Shown: positions 34,147 through 43,624, numbered from the stretch's first letter. The stretch is 55,905 bases of DNA from an uncultured Acetatifactor sp. (GCA_910585615.1 CAJUFO010000024.1:1-55905), one strand, 5' to 3'. Notes: generated by a model not told the origin, from the sequence alone. Made by a program: numbers and translations.

Positions 34147-34707
34147 ATGGGGATTTATTTAGAGCTGTTCTGGAGCTTCATTCAGGTAGGGATGTTCAGC
34201 ATCGGCGGAGGCTACGCGGCCCTGCCTCTGATACAGAGCCAGGTGGTGGAGCGCCACGGCTGGCTCACCGCCGGTGAGTTCAATGACCTGATTACCATAG
34301 CCGAGATGACGCCGGGGCCCATGGCCGTGAATTCCGCCACTTTCGTTGGGATACGGATCGCCGGGATTCCGGGGGCGCTGGTGGCCACCTTCGGGTGCAT
34401 CCTGCCCTCCCTGATCCTTGTGTCGATTCTGGCAAAGCTGTACTTCAAATACCAGAACCTGGATGCCATCCAGAATATCTTAGGCCGCTTGCGGCCTGTA
34501 ATCATCGCGCTGATTGCGGCGGCAGCGCTGTCCATTTTGAAGACGGTGGTGGCGTCAGAAAGCAATCTGTCCGTGAACGGCATCAACCTGTCCGGAATCC
34601 TTCTGGCCGCTGGGGCGTTCTTTGTGCTGCGCAGGACGAAGAAGAGCCCGATCCTGATCATGGTGGCCTGCGGCGGCGTGAACCTGCTCCTCAATCTCCT
34701 GATATAG
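34147..34707 (+). CDS. Chromate transporter-like protein, second half
   Basis: A 186-residue short ChrA protein pairing with the upstream copy. Conserved motifs are FWSFIQVGMFSIGGGYAALPLIQSQVVERHGWLT and TPGPMAVNSATFVGIRIAG, followed by four or five hydrophobic segments. Its order of motifs matches the family; divergence from the first half shows an old duplication. A GGAAAGGAGAGTC ribosome site precedes the ATG. It ends in NLLLNLLI at the membrane. Confidence 0.88.
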   Translation: MGIYLELFWSFIQVGMFSIGGGYAALPLIQSQVVERHGWLTAGEFNDLITIAEMTPGPMAVNSATFVGIRIAGIPGALVATFGCILPSLILVSILAKLYFKYQNLDAIQNILGRLRPVIIALIAAAALSILKTVVASESNLSVNGINLSGILLAAGAFFVLRRTKKSPILIMVACGGVNLLLNLLI

Positions 34708-34775
34708 ATGGAAATCCAGTGCAGATGCCTCATTGCTTTGCGGAGATAGCTGGACAATGACCAGGGAGATGTGTC

Positions 34776-34830
34776 CGCGCCGGGATTCATGCTGTGGCAG
34801 GAAATGTAGAAATCTGAGAAAATAAGGAAA
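34776..34830 (+). repeat. Direct repeat left of Rpn-family gene
   Basis: CGCGCCGGGATTCATGCTGT continues into GGCAGGAAA and then CTGAGA, matching 35948-36000 (27 of the first 29 bases identical, similarity extending to about 50). The two copies bracket the Rpn-family gene. No reading frame is recognised in 34708-35057, which otherwise holds only this repeat, a terminator and a promoter. Confidence 0.6.
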
Positions 34831-34833
34831 AGC

Positions 34834-34858
34834 GCTTGCCGGAGGGCAGGCTTTTTTT
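34834..34858 (+). terminator. Intrinsic terminator after chromate transporter genes
   Basis: GCTTGCC (34834-34840) pairs with GGCAGGC (34845-34851) over a GGAG tetraloop, followed by seven T residues. Confidence 0.8.
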
Positions 34859-34880
34859 CTGTCCATTCTGCCGAAATAAT

Positions 34881-34909
34881 TTGCAAAGCGCCTCATCCTG
34901 TGCTATGCT
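34881..34909 (+). promoter_or_regulatory. Promoter of Rpn-family gene
   Basis: TTGCAA (34881-34886) and TATGCT (34904-34909) with a 17-base spacer; the leader is about 140 bases. Confidence 0.55.
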
Positions 34910-35057
34910 AAACACAGAGCAGATTTTCTTTCGGTAAAAGTTCTGAATGCAGTTTCGGCTATTCTTGTAAATCGGAAAATTCCTGCTTGTATATCCAGTT
35001 AAATAGTGGGAGTTTCCCAGGAACCTCCCCAAAATGGAAGAGGGAGGTATGGCATAG

Positions 35058-35936
35058 GTGGCGGAGAAAGACATACTGGAGAAAATCCTGATGTCTCATG
35101 CGGATGTGTTCGCGGACTGTGTGAACGCGCTTGTCTACGGCGGGAGGCACAGGCTAAAGGCCGGGGACTTGTGCCCCGCGCCCACGGAGAGCTTCTACCG
35201 TGGCGGCAGGAGGATGCATAATCAGTTCTGCGATGTGAGCTTCTGGCTTGTGGAGGACGGCAGGATAGTCCTGCAGTACATCATCGGAAACGAGACCAGG
35301 CTGCGCAAGAGGCAGATTCTGCGCAAGGCATCCTATCAGGGCGGCATCTACAGGTCGCAGCTGGAAGGGAAGGAAGAGGTATATCCTGTGATAGGAACGG
35401 TGCTGGACTGGACGGGGAAGAGGAGCCGGATTCCCTTAAGCCTGCGCGGGCTGCTGGCCCAGGGAGGCGCGTCCCGGGAGGATTTGGAGCTGGTGGATGA
35501 GATGAAGCTGACAGTCTGGCACATGCGGAACCTTTCCCCGGAGGTAAGGAGCAGGTTTGTCAGCGATTTGGGCTTTGTGGTGGATTATCTCAACGAGGGT
35601 AATTTTGAAGGCCGTAAAGGACAGCGGATTCTCCACGGGGAGGCGCTGTGCGAGATGATGGAGGCGCTTACCGGGGACACAAGGTTCACGGCTTTGATAG
35701 AAAAGCTGCAGAGCAGACAGGAGAAAGGAGAGGAGATTGTCATGTGTGAGTATATCGATATGCTGGAGGCAAGGGGAGAGGAAAGAGGAGAAGAACGTGG
35801 AATGATAAAGGGCGAGAACAGGCTGGCCGCATTGCTGACAAAGCTGTACGCCCTGGGGCGGGACGAGGACGCAAGGCTGGCCCTGGACGACAGACAGATA
35901 AGGCTACGGCTGTACGAGGAACTGTGCATCGGGTGA
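35058..35936 (+). CDS. Rpn/PD-(D/E)XK family nuclease-like protein
   Basis: A 292-residue member of the Rpn recombination-promoting nuclease / PDDEXK transposase-related families. The nuclease-like core is in residues about 45-130: RRMHNQFCDVSFWLVEDGRIVLQYIIGNETRL and VYPVIGTVLDWTGKRSRIPLSL. The C-terminus is helical with an ARGEERGEERGMIKGE charged repeat, as in this family. It starts at GTG; in the same frame three codons upstream is ATG-GCA-TAG, so the original ATG start seems to have been shifted by a short insertion that brought in a stop. Direct repeats flank the gene. A fragment homologous to residues about 48-92 lies at 47385. Confidence 0.75.
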   Translation: MAEKDILEKILMSHADVFADCVNALVYGGRHRLKAGDLCPAPTESFYRGGRRMHNQFCDVSFWLVEDGRIVLQYIIGNETRLRKRQILRKASYQGGIYRSQLEGKEEVYPVIGTVLDWTGKRSRIPLSLRGLLAQGGASREDLELVDEMKLTVWHMRNLSPEVRSRFVSDLGFVVDYLNEGNFEGRKGQRILHGEALCEMMEALTGDTRFTALIEKLQSRQEKGEEIVMCEYIDMLEARGEERGEERGMIKGENRLAALLTKLYALGRDEDARLALDDRQIRLRLYEELCIG

Positions 35937-35947
35937 GGAGGAAACAT

Positions 35948-36000
35948 CGCGCCGGGATGCATGCTGCGGCAGGAAAGGAATCGCTGAGAGAATGCGGAAG
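35948..36000 (+). repeat. Direct repeat right of Rpn-family gene
   Basis: CGCGCCGGGATGCATGCTGC and following bases match the copy at 34776-34830. It begins 11 bases after the Rpn-family stop codon. Confidence 0.6.
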
Positions 36001-36008
36001 GAGAGTTT

Positions 36009-36034
36009 CGGCCATCCGGTTATTCGGATGGCCG
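36009..36034. terminator. Hairpin between Rpn gene and ABC exporter genes
   Basis: CGGCCATCCG pairs perfectly with CGGATGGCCG over a GTTATT loop, between convergent genes. No T-run follows on either strand, so termination efficiency is uncertain. Confidence 0.5.
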
Positions 36035-36056
36035 TCGATTGCTTAGGCAGGTTCCT

Positions 36057-38024
36057 CTAAGCCGTCTCCACAGCCCCCTGCCCCTCGAACTGGGAATTGT
36101 ACAGCTCCGCGTAAAATCCGTTCCTTCCCATCAGCTCGTCATGGCTGCCCTGCTCCACGATGTCCCCGTCCCGCATGACCAGGATTACGTCCGCGTCCCG
36201 GATGGTGGAGAGCCTGTGGGCGATGACGAAGCTGGTGCGGCCCTTCATCAGGTTGTTCATGGCCTTCTGAATCCGGATTTCCGTCCTGGTGTCCACGGAG
36301 CTGGTGGCCTCGTCCAGGATCAATATGGGATTGTCCGCCAGGATGGCCCGGGCGATGGTGAGCAGCTGCTTCTGGCCCTGGGACACATTGGAGGCGTCCT
36401 CCCCCAGTTCCATCTGATAGCCGCCGGGGAGGGTCTGGATGAAGCGGTGGACATGGGCCGCCTTGGCTGCGGCGATGACCTCCTCGTCCGTGGCGTCCAG
36501 CCTGCCGTAGCGGATGTTCTCCATGATGGTCCCGTGGAAGAGCCAGGTGTCCTGCAGCACCATGCCGAAGTTCTCACGCAGCTCGCTGCGGTTGAACTGC
36601 CGCACATCATGTCCGTCCACCCTTATAGCGCCGCCGTCCACGTCATAGAAGCGCATCAGGAGCTTTACCATGGTGGTCTTGCCCGCGCCGGTGGGGCCTA
36701 CGATGGCCACTGTCTGTCCCGGCTCCACTTCACAGCTAAAGTCGTGGATGATCGTCTTGTCGGGCCGGTAGCCGAAGCGCACATGGTCGAAGGATACCGC
36801 GCCCTGCATCCGCCCTGTGGCCACAGCCCCTTCCACGGTCACGTCCTCCTCCAGCTCCTCCAGGAACTCGAACACCCGCTCCGCCGCGGCTGCGGTGGAC
36901 TGGAACATGTTGGAGACCTGGGCCACCTGTGTGATGGGCTGTGTGAAATTTTTCACATACTGGATGAAGGCCTGAATCTCGCCTACATCGATGATGCCCC
37001 GGATAGCCAGCATGCTGCCGCTGACCGCCACGGCCACGTACCCCAGGTTGCCCACGAAGGTCATGATGGGCTGCATCATGCCGGAGATGAACTGGGATTT
37101 CCAGGCGCTGCGGTAGAGGATTCTGTTGGTCTCGCCGAATTCCGCCAGGGCGGCCTCCTCCCTGTTGAAGGCCTTGATGATGTTCTGACCGCTGTAGACC
37201 TCCTCAATCTGGCCGTTTATCTTGCCCAGGTAGGTCTGCTGGTCGATGAAATATTTTTGGGAATGTTTCACCACCACGCCGATGAGCCCGCCGGACACCG
37301 GCAGAATCACCAGGGCGATCAGCGTCATCATGGGGCTGATGGACAGCATCATGATTAGGATGCCCACAATGGTGGCCACCGAGGTGATTAGGGTGGTGAT
37401 GCTCTGGCCCAGGCTCTGGCCCAAAGTGTCCACATCATTGGTGATCCGGGACAGCACCTCGCCCACGGTGCGGGACTCGAAATAGGCCATGGGCATGCGG
37501 TTGATTTTCTCCGAAATCTCCCGGCGGAACCGGAAGCAGAGCTTCTGGGAGACCTCGGTCATCAAAAGCCCCTGTACGAAGGACAGCAGGGCGCTCAGGG
37601 CATAAAGCCCCAGAAGAAGCAGCAGAATCTGGCCGATGCGCTGGAAATCGATGCCGCCTGTGCCCGCGAACTTGGCCATCATGCCCTCAAACAGCTCCGT
37701 GGTGGCTTTTGCCAGCACCTTGGGGCCGATGATGTTGAAGACTGTGCTGCCTGCCGCGAAGATCATGACGGCGATCAGCGCAATCTTGTACCTGCCCATG
37801 TAGGACAGGAGCTTCCGGAAAGTCCCCTTGAAATCCTTTGCCTTTTCCCCCGGCATCATGCCGCCGTGAGGGCCATGGGGCCCGTGGGGCTGTCTGCCCG
37901 GCCTGGCGTTCTGAGCCGTATTGCCGCTGGGGCCAGAGTTTTCTGTTTGGGCTGTATTGGCGCTGGGGCTAGGGTTTTCTGCCTGAGCCGCAGCGCCTGT
38001 GTTCGTCCTCTTTTCTCCGCTCAT
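36057..38024 (-). CDS. ABC exporter half, catalytically complete ATPase
   Basis: A 655-residue fused permease-ATPase. The first 60 residues are a low-complexity Asn/Ser/Gly/His-rich tail (PHGPHGGMMPG). Six membrane helices follow. The nucleotide-binding domain has Walker A GPTGAGKTTM, signature SQGQKQ (variant of LSGGQ), Walker B ILILDEATSSVD with the catalytic Glu, and a switch His in VIAHRLSTI. It forms a heterodimer with the product of the upstream gene, like BmrC/BmrD or TM287/288, exporting drugs, lipids or peptides. The ATG at 38024 overlaps the partner's stop (ATGA), and AGGGAGGTGC precedes it; the much longer open frame upstream is rejected. Confidence 0.92.
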   Translation of the reverse strand: MSGEKRTNTGAAAQAENPSPSANTAQTENSGPSGNTAQNARPGRQPHGPHGPHGGMMPGEKAKDFKGTFRKLLSYMGRYKIALIAVMIFAAGSTVFNIIGPKVLAKATTELFEGMMAKFAGTGGIDFQRIGQILLLLLGLYALSALLSFVQGLLMTEVSQKLCFRFRREISEKINRMPMAYFESRTVGEVLSRITNDVDTLGQSLGQSITTLITSVATIVGILIMMLSISPMMTLIALVILPVSGGLIGVVVKHSQKYFIDQQTYLGKINGQIEEVYSGQNIIKAFNREEAALAEFGETNRILYRSAWKSQFISGMMQPIMTFVGNLGYVAVAVSGSMLAIRGIIDVGEIQAFIQYVKNFTQPITQVAQVSNMFQSTAAAAERVFEFLEELEEDVTVEGAVATGRMQGAVSFDHVRFGYRPDKTIIHDFSCEVEPGQTVAIVGPTGAGKTTMVKLLMRFYDVDGGAIRVDGHDVRQFNRSELRENFGMVLQDTWLFHGTIMENIRYGRLDATDEEVIAAAKAAHVHRFIQTLPGGYQMELGEDASNVSQGQKQLLTIARAILADNPILILDEATSSVDTRTEIRIQKAMNNLMKGRTSFVIAHRLSTIRDADVILVMRDGDIVEQGSHDELMGRNGFYAELYNSQFEGQGAVETA

Positions 38025-40270
38025 ACTGCAGCACCTCCCTTCAGTTCCGCCTCGGACAACTGTGACCTGGCGATTTCCCGATACGCCTCGCATTCCCGCA
38101 AAAGCTCCCTGTGGGTGCCCATGCCGGCGATTTTCCCATCGTCCAGCACGATGATCCGGTCCGCGTTTAGGATCGTGCTGATGCGCTGGGCCACGATGAT
38201 TACAGTGGCGTCCCCTGTCTTCTCCCGCAGGGCCCTGCGCAGGGTCACGTCCGTCTTGTAGTCCAGGGCCGAGAAGCTGTCGTCGAACAGATATATTTTG
38301 GGCGACTTTGCGATAGCCCGGGCGATGGAGAGCCGCTGCTTCTGTCCGCCGGACACATTGGTTCCGCCCTGGGATATCCCGCTGTGGTACTTCTCCGTCT
38401 TGCTCTCTATGAATTCCGTGGCCTGGGCTATCCTGGCCGCCTCCTCCATGCTGCTGTCTGTGATGTCCGAAGCGCCGTCCTGCCATGTGCCGCCGAACTT
38501 CAGGTTGGAGGCGATGTCCCCGGAGAACAGCACTGCCTTCTGGGGCACATAACCCAGGAGGCTCCGGAGCTTGTGCTGGGACAAATCCCGGATGTCCACG
38601 CCGTCTATGGTGATGCGGCCCGCCGTCACATCGTAGAACCGGGGAATCAGGTTCAGCAGCGTGGACTTGCCGCAGCCGGTGCTGCCGATGACGGCGGTGG
38701 TCTCCCCGGGCCCGGCCGTGAAGGTGAGGTTCTCCAGGGCGTCCTCATCAGCCCCCGGATAGCGGAAGGACACGTCCTCGAAGCTGACCACGCCCTTTGC
38801 CGACCGGAGCTTTTCGTCCTGCACCTGCTCCCTGTCCGTGACGCTGGGGCGGGTGCCTATGACCTCCTCGATTCTCCCTGCGGCCACCCTGGCCCTGGGC
38901 AGCATCACGGAAATCATGGTGAGCATAAGGAAGGACATGACAATCTGCATGGTATATGTGATGAAGGCAAGCATGTCGCCCACCATCAGGTTGCCCAGGT
39001 CGATGCCCTTTGCCCCGAACCAGACGATCAGGATGCTGATGCCATTCATAATCAGCATCATCACGGGCATCATGATATTCATCACCCGGTTGGTGAACAG
39101 TTGGGTCCGCATCAGGTCCCGGTTCGCCCTGTCGAACCGCTCCTCCTCGAACCGTTCCCTGCTGAAGGCGCGGATTACCGACACGCCGGTGAGGATTTCC
39201 CGGGACACCAGGTTCAGGCGGTCCACCAGAGCCTGCATCTTCTTGAACTTGGGCATGGCCACTGCCATCAGCACGCCCACCAAAGCCAGGATGAGGGCCA
39301 CCGCCACCGCGATGATCCATCCCATGCCCGTCCTGGTGCCCAGTACCTTCACAATGCCGCCGATGCCGATGATGGGCGCGTACACCACCATCCGCAGCAT
39401 CATCACCACCACCATCTGCACCTGCTGGATGTCATTGGTGCTGCGGGTGATTAGGGAGGCGGTGGAGAACTGCTCCATCTCCGCGTGGGAGAAGGACACT
39501 ACCCTGGAGAACACCCGCTGCCGCAGATTCAAGCCCAGCCTCGCCCCGATGCGCGACGCAAGGAAACCCACCAGGATGGCCGTGGCCATCATCACCACGG
39601 AATAGGCCAGCATCATGCCGCCGGTTCTGTAGAGGTAGCTTCGCTGGATTTTGCCCAGGTCCATCCCCAGGCTTTCATATTCCGCCTGGAGGAACAGCAT
39701 GGCCCGCTGGGCGATGACGGTCTCCCCTGTCTCCCCCAGGCTTTCCAGCACCTGATCCCGCAGCGCCAGCACCTGGTCGTCCGTGGGCGCAAGGATTGAG
39801 GCCGACAGGTCTGCGGGGGGATTTCCGGCTTCCCCTGAGATGCCGCCGGATTCGGTTCCCGCTGCGTCTGCCGCCTCCGGCCCGCCCACGGCAGTACCTG
39901 CCCCGGGCATGCCGCCGGATTCCCTCATGGCGGACAGGATCAGAATCGGTATGCCGATGCATTCATCCAGAGCCTCTTCCGTCTCCTTATCTCCCTGAAA
40001 GACATAGCCGCCGTCATCTTCCTGCCCATAGGCGGATGCCATCAAAGCCCGCTCTTCCTGTGTCATGAGGCTCATCAGCCCGGCGTAGGTTTCTGCTCCC
40101 AGCCGTCTGGGCACGGCATTCTCGATTCCCTTCTGGCCGATTCCTATGTCCACGATATCCGCCGTGTACTGGGGCAGCGCCAGGTCGCAGTAGGCCTGCA
40201 CTACCAGCAGGGCGATGATGGCCAGCACGGACCACTTGGATTCCTTTAAGTACTTGAAGATTTTCAGCAT
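38021..40270 (-). CDS. ABC exporter half with degenerate ATP site
   Basis: A 749-residue fused permease-ATPase. Between membrane helices 1 and 2 lies an insertion of about 200 residues, Gly/Ala-rich and acidic (about residues 50-240), typical of clostridial members of this pair. The ATPase has Walker A GSTGCGKSTL, signature VSGGQKQR and Walker B IYLFDDSFSALD. Asp replaces the catalytic Glu after the Walker B Asp, and the switch position reads VAQRIS with Gln instead of His. These changes mark a degenerate site, as in heterodimeric exporters. The start at 40270 follows GGGAAGGAGACC; the longer frame upstream crosses the promoter. Confidence 0.92.
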   Translation of the reverse strand: MLKIFKYLKESKWSVLAIIALLVVQAYCDLALPQYTADIVDIGIGQKGIENAVPRRLGAETYAGLMSLMTQEERALMASAYGQEDDGGYVFQGDKETEEALDECIGIPILILSAMRESGGMPGAGTAVGGPEAADAAGTESGGISGEAGNPPADLSASILAPTDDQVLALRDQVLESLGETGETVIAQRAMLFLQAEYESLGMDLGKIQRSYLYRTGGMMLAYSVVMMATAILVGFLASRIGARLGLNLRQRVFSRVVSFSHAEMEQFSTASLITRSTNDIQQVQMVVVMMLRMVVYAPIIGIGGIVKVLGTRTGMGWIIAVAVALILALVGVLMAVAMPKFKKMQALVDRLNLVSREILTGVSVIRAFSRERFEEERFDRANRDLMRTQLFTNRVMNIMMPVMMLIMNGISILIVWFGAKGIDLGNLMVGDMLAFITYTMQIVMSFLMLTMISVMLPRARVAAGRIEEVIGTRPSVTDREQVQDEKLRSAKGVVSFEDVSFRYPGADEDALENLTFTAGPGETTAVIGSTGCGKSTLLNLIPRFYDVTAGRITIDGVDIRDLSQHKLRSLLGYVPQKAVLFSGDIASNLKFGGTWQDGASDITDSSMEEAARIAQATEFIESKTEKYHSGISQGGTNVSGGQKQRLSIARAIAKSPKIYLFDDSFSALDYKTDVTLRRALREKTGDATVIIVAQRISTILNADRIIVLDDGKIAGMGTHRELLRECEAYREIARSQLSEAELKGGAAV

Positions 40271-40378
40271 ATAGGTCTCCTTCCCTTTCCAGAGCACATT
40301 TTCGGATATGCCCTGATTATGCCGACGCTCGAAGGCCCGGCTGAGTTTCCAGATTCTTCCCGTGCGGCGGATTCTTAC

Positions 40379-40407
40379 ATTATAGTGAGCGATTTGCGCC
40401 ATTACAA
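40379..40407 (-). promoter_or_regulatory. Promoter of ABC exporter operon
   Basis: Minus-strand TTGTAA (40402-40407) and TATAAT (40379-40384) with a 17-base spacer, 109 bases before the start codon. Confidence 0.65.
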
Positions 40408-40476
40408 TTAAAAAAGGATTAAAAAAATGGAAAAAATGCGAGATAAAAAACCTTGAATTTCCGCAAACAAGCGGCC

Positions 40477-40617
40477 TTCCCGAGCAGGGAGGCACCGTGT
40501 GCGGATTACCTGATTGTGCTGGGAGCCCGGTGGAAGAGCGCAGGCCCCGGCGAGGTGCTGCGCAGACGGCTGGACAAGGCTGTCCCCGACCTGTACAAGG
40601 GCAGGCCGGGGGCTTCA
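40477..40617 (+). pseudogene. YdcF/SanA-type (DUF218) fragment
   Basis: An open stretch encodes CADYLIVLGARWKSAGPGEV then LRRRLDKAVPDLYKGRPGAS. This is the start of the DUF218 (YdcF/SanA) domain, whose members are membrane-associated proteins affecting the cell envelope. Both the N-terminal membrane part and the rest of the domain are missing. Similarity stops at about 40615, exactly where the histidine kinase gene ends on the other strand. This suggests the sugar-uptake module to the right was joined here by a rearrangement that broke the gene. Confidence 0.65.
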
Positions 40618-42402
40618 CGTAAGTATGGCCGGAATCAGGACTGTGACCACGGTGCCTTTTCCGGGACAGCTCCTGCAGGATAAACCATAGGGGGCACCAT
40701 AGGCCAGGAGCAGCCGCTCCTGGATGTTGCGGATTCCGTAACCGCTGGAGATTATCCTGCGCTCCGGGGTCTCATGTACGGAAAAGTTGGCCAGAACCGT
40801 TTCCTCATCCATTCCCATGCCGTCATCCTCCACGGTGATCCGAATATCACCGTCCAGACGCCGGATGCTTACTTTTAAATGGCCTGTCTTTGACGATTTT
40901 TCGAATATTCCGTGAATAATCGCGTTTTCAATAATGGGCTGCAGTACGATTTTGATAATCTGGCAGCAGTCCGCAGAGGGATCCATATCCCATTCTGCGG
41001 ACACCCTGTTTTCAAAGCGCAGGTTCTGGATTTCCACATAGAGCTTCGCGTGCCTCAGCTCTTCCGCCAGAGTGATCACTTCCCGCCCGCTGCTGAGGGA
41101 CAGACGATAGAACTGCCCCAAAGCGTTGACCATACGGCTGATCTCCGGAACATTGCGGCTGATGGCGGTGCAGTTGATCAGATCCAGGGAATTATATAGA
41201 AAATGCGGGTTGATTTGAGCCTGAAGGGCTTTCAGCTCCAGGTTCTTGATCTGACGTCCGTATTCCACCCGCTCTTCCATCAACATGTCCACCCGATCCA
41301 TCATCTGGTTGAACCCGTCCATCAGCTGAGCGATTTCGTCCTCCCCCGACGGCTCTAAGCGTACCGCCACATTGCCGTTTTCCACAGCCTGCATGGTACT
41401 GGTGAGCTGAGCGATGCGTTTCAGGGTAGACTGGCTGATCAGATAGGCGAGCAGGTAGGCGGCCAGCCCGACGGCCACTACGATGATCAGCATCTCTGCG
41501 CTCATTTCCCGGCTTAGCCGAAACACGTCCTTGTGCGGCAGGATACTGGCGAGCAGCCAGCCCGACGGGCCGATTTGTTCGCAGCGGGCATAGTATTCCT
41601 GCCCTTCTGCGGAGATGGTCTCCCAGGTGCCGGGAATCAGGGACTGTACCTGGCTGACCAGTGTTTCCGGAGGGATGGGGGAAGCACCGGAATCCGAAGA
41701 GAGCAGAATCTGGCCTTTACGCAGCAGCAGCAGCATCCCGTTTTCCGTAATGGAGGTTCCGCACACAATCTGTTCCACCCGGCTTGCGTCGATATCCGCA
41801 CGTAGGACTGCCAGAGGTTCTTTCACCTTGTTGGGGTTATAGATTACCTGTACGGAAGAGAAACAATTCTGCAGCGATTCGTCGGAGGCATCCTGAAAAT
41901 CAATGGGAGCGCACCACAGGCGGCCGCTGCTCTCTGCGGCTGTTTTGTACCAGGCGTTTAATGCCACATCGCTGATCTGGATGATATTGTTTCTGGTATT
42001 GGAGTAGGAATATTCATTGTTCACATAGAGGCGGATGAGATCGATGTCCGCAAGCATGCAGAGATCCTCAAAGGTGGTGGCAAGCTGATCCGAATCCTCC
42101 AGGCGGTGGATGTAGGTATAGTCCCGGGAGTCGTTGGAAGCCATGGTGTAGACCAGGGAATCCGTGGACAGGATGTCGATGACCCCGTCCAGGCGTCCCA
42201 GAAGGCCCTCCAGGGACAGACAGGTATCATCGAATGCGGTTCGGGCAGCGGAAAAGGTCTGCTCCTGCACCACGGCCCTGACCCGCAGATAGGCATAGAA
42301 AGAAAACAGCCCAAGGGGAAGGACGATCAGCAGAAAATAAATGCACATCAGTTTGCTGCCAAGCTTTCCGCAGGCCAGCCACCGCATAAACTTATTCTTC
42401 AT
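40615..42402 (-). CDS. YesM-type sensor histidine kinase
   Basis: A 595-residue membrane kinase. Membrane helix 1 (LMCIYFLLIVLPLGLFSFYAYL) is followed by an extracellular sensor of about 260 residues (dCache-like), helix 2 (MLIIVVAVGLAAYLLAYLIS) and a HAMP domain. The His_kinase domain has the phospho-acceptor in QINPHFLYNSLDLI, and the HATPase domain has IVLQPIIENAIIHG and GYGIRNIQERL. It senses an extracellular sugar or binding protein and phosphorylates the downstream response regulator. It overlaps that gene by 11 bases. The start at 42402 is supported by the coupled position; upstream in-frame codons lie within the regulator gene. Confidence 0.92.
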   Translation of the reverse strand: MKNKFMRWLACGKLGSKLMCIYFLLIVLPLGLFSFYAYLRVRAVVQEQTFSAARTAFDDTCLSLEGLLGRLDGVIDILSTDSLVYTMASNDSRDYTYIHRLEDSDQLATTFEDLCMLADIDLIRLYVNNEYSYSNTRNNIIQISDVALNAWYKTAAESSGRLWCAPIDFQDASDESLQNCFSSVQVIYNPNKVKEPLAVLRADIDASRVEQIVCGTSITENGMLLLLRKGQILLSSDSGASPIPPETLVSQVQSLIPGTWETISAEGQEYYARCEQIGPSGWLLASILPHKDVFRLSREMSAEMLIIVVAVGLAAYLLAYLISQSTLKRIAQLTSTMQAVENGNVAVRLEPSGEDEIAQLMDGFNQMMDRVDMLMEERVEYGRQIKNLELKALQAQINPHFLYNSLDLINCTAISRNVPEISRMVNALGQFYRLSLSSGREVITLAEELRHAKLYVEIQNLRFENRVSAEWDMDPSADCCQIIKIVLQPIIENAIIHGIFEKSSKTGHLKVSIRRLDGDIRITVEDDGMGMDEETVLANFSVHETPERRIISSGYGIRNIQERLLLAYGAPYGLSCRSCPGKGTVVTVLIPAILT

Positions 42403-43495
42403 AGGAATGCCTCTTCTGGTACTCTTTGGGCGACAGCCCCATCTCCCGCGTGAATAGCTTGACAAAATATCTGGCGTCCCCATAGCCCACGGCGTTGGCC
42501 ACTTCGTAAAGCTTGCGGTCGCTGGAGACGAGCAGTTTTTTGGCATGAAAGAGACGGATTTCCGTGAGCCGCTGATTCACGGTCTTGCCGCAGGACTTCT
42601 TATAAGCCGCGCAGAGATAGGTATTGGTGAAGCCCAGGTCTCCGGCAATGGTCTGCACGGTGAGTGCGCAGTCCTGGTAATGGCTTTCCAGATAGCTCTC
42701 CACCTGTGAGGCGATATCCGGCAGGGCGGGCTGCAGGGCGCCAAAATATTCCCCCACAGTCTGCAGCAGAATTTCCTGAAGTCCCGCAAGGGTCTCCTGT
42801 CTGGACATGGAATAGAGCAGGCGGTCTGTCTGATTGGTGATCGTCCGGATATTGCGGGTGTCGGCAGCATGTAAAAACAGAAAAAGAATCCGGCAGTATA
42901 CAAGGCGCAGCTCCTCCGGCGCCGTGCCCTGGCAGCGCATCATGGTTTTGTACACTCTGTCCAGCAGGAAACACACCTCTTCCTTTTTGCTGTGGCGGAT
43001 CAGATTTTCCAATTGTTCAAGAAGGGGCTCCCCGTCCCGGAACACCTCCTGATTTAAAGGCCTGTCCGGAAAATGCCCGCCCAGGAAAAAGATTTCCTCT
43101 GCCGTAGGCTTTTCCTGGCTGAGCAGCTGTGCGGTAATCTCCCTGACCGCAGCCGTAATCTCCTCCAGATTCAGAGGCTTTTCCACATAGTTTGCTGCTT
43201 TTAACCGGATGGCGCCCTTGAGGTATTCTTTGTCGGAATAGCCGCTCAAAAAGATGAACTGACAGTCCGGCAGAAATTCCCGGACCGCGGCAGCCATTTC
43301 CAATCCGTTCAGATAGGGCATTTTGATGTCGCTGATGATGAGTTCAGGACGGTATCTGCGGGCCTGCTCCACGGCTTCCACCCCGTCGGAGGCCAGATAG
43401 ACCCGGGTTACGGAGAGCTCTTCCCAGGGGATATAGTTCTGTAAGACATTGCGGGGCATGGCCTCATCGTCTGCAATCAGAACGGTAAAATTCAT
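42392..43495 (-). CDS. YesN-type AraC-family response regulator
   Basis: A 367-residue response regulator. The N-terminal receiver domain (FTVLIADDEAMPRN) has its phospho-acceptor Asp in LIISDIKMPYLNG and the conserved Lys in YVEKPLNLEE. A middle region of about 120 residues is helical, and the C-terminal AraC double helix-turn-helix runs from VESYLESHYQDCALTVQTIAGDLG to FTREMGLSPKEYQKRH. It is expected to activate the divergent permease-lipoprotein operon. The ATG at 43495 is preceded by GAGGTGAATATC. It is the first gene of its operon. Confidence 0.92.
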   Translation of the reverse strand: MNFTVLIADDEAMPRNVLQNYIPWEELSVTRVYLASDGVEAVEQARRYRPELIISDIKMPYLNGLEMAAAVREFLPDCQFIFLSGYSDKEYLKGAIRLKAANYVEKPLNLEEITAAVREITAQLLSQEKPTAEEIFFLGGHFPDRPLNQEVFRDGEPLLEQLENLIRHSKKEEVCFLLDRVYKTMMRCQGTAPEELRLVYCRILFLFLHAADTRNIRTITNQTDRLLYSMSRQETLAGLQEILLQTVGEYFGALQPALPDIASQVESYLESHYQDCALTVQTIAGDLGFTNTYLCAAYKKSCGKTVNQRLTEIRLFHAKKLLVSSDRKLYEVANAVGYGDARYFVKLFTREMGLSPKEYQKRHSYEE

Positions 43496-43624
43496 GATAT
43501 TCACCTCAAAAATCGCTTTCTTTCTATAATAATATAGCAAATCTCACAAAAAATCAAGCGGATTCCGCCGGCCTTTGACTGCATAAAGACCATAAGAATA
43601 CCCTCTTTTCGAAATTCTGTCCCG

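Noticed and set aside
36039..37358. 439-residue plus-strand frame over the ABC exporter gene
   Set aside because: Antisense to Walker motifs and membrane helices of a clear exporter gene.
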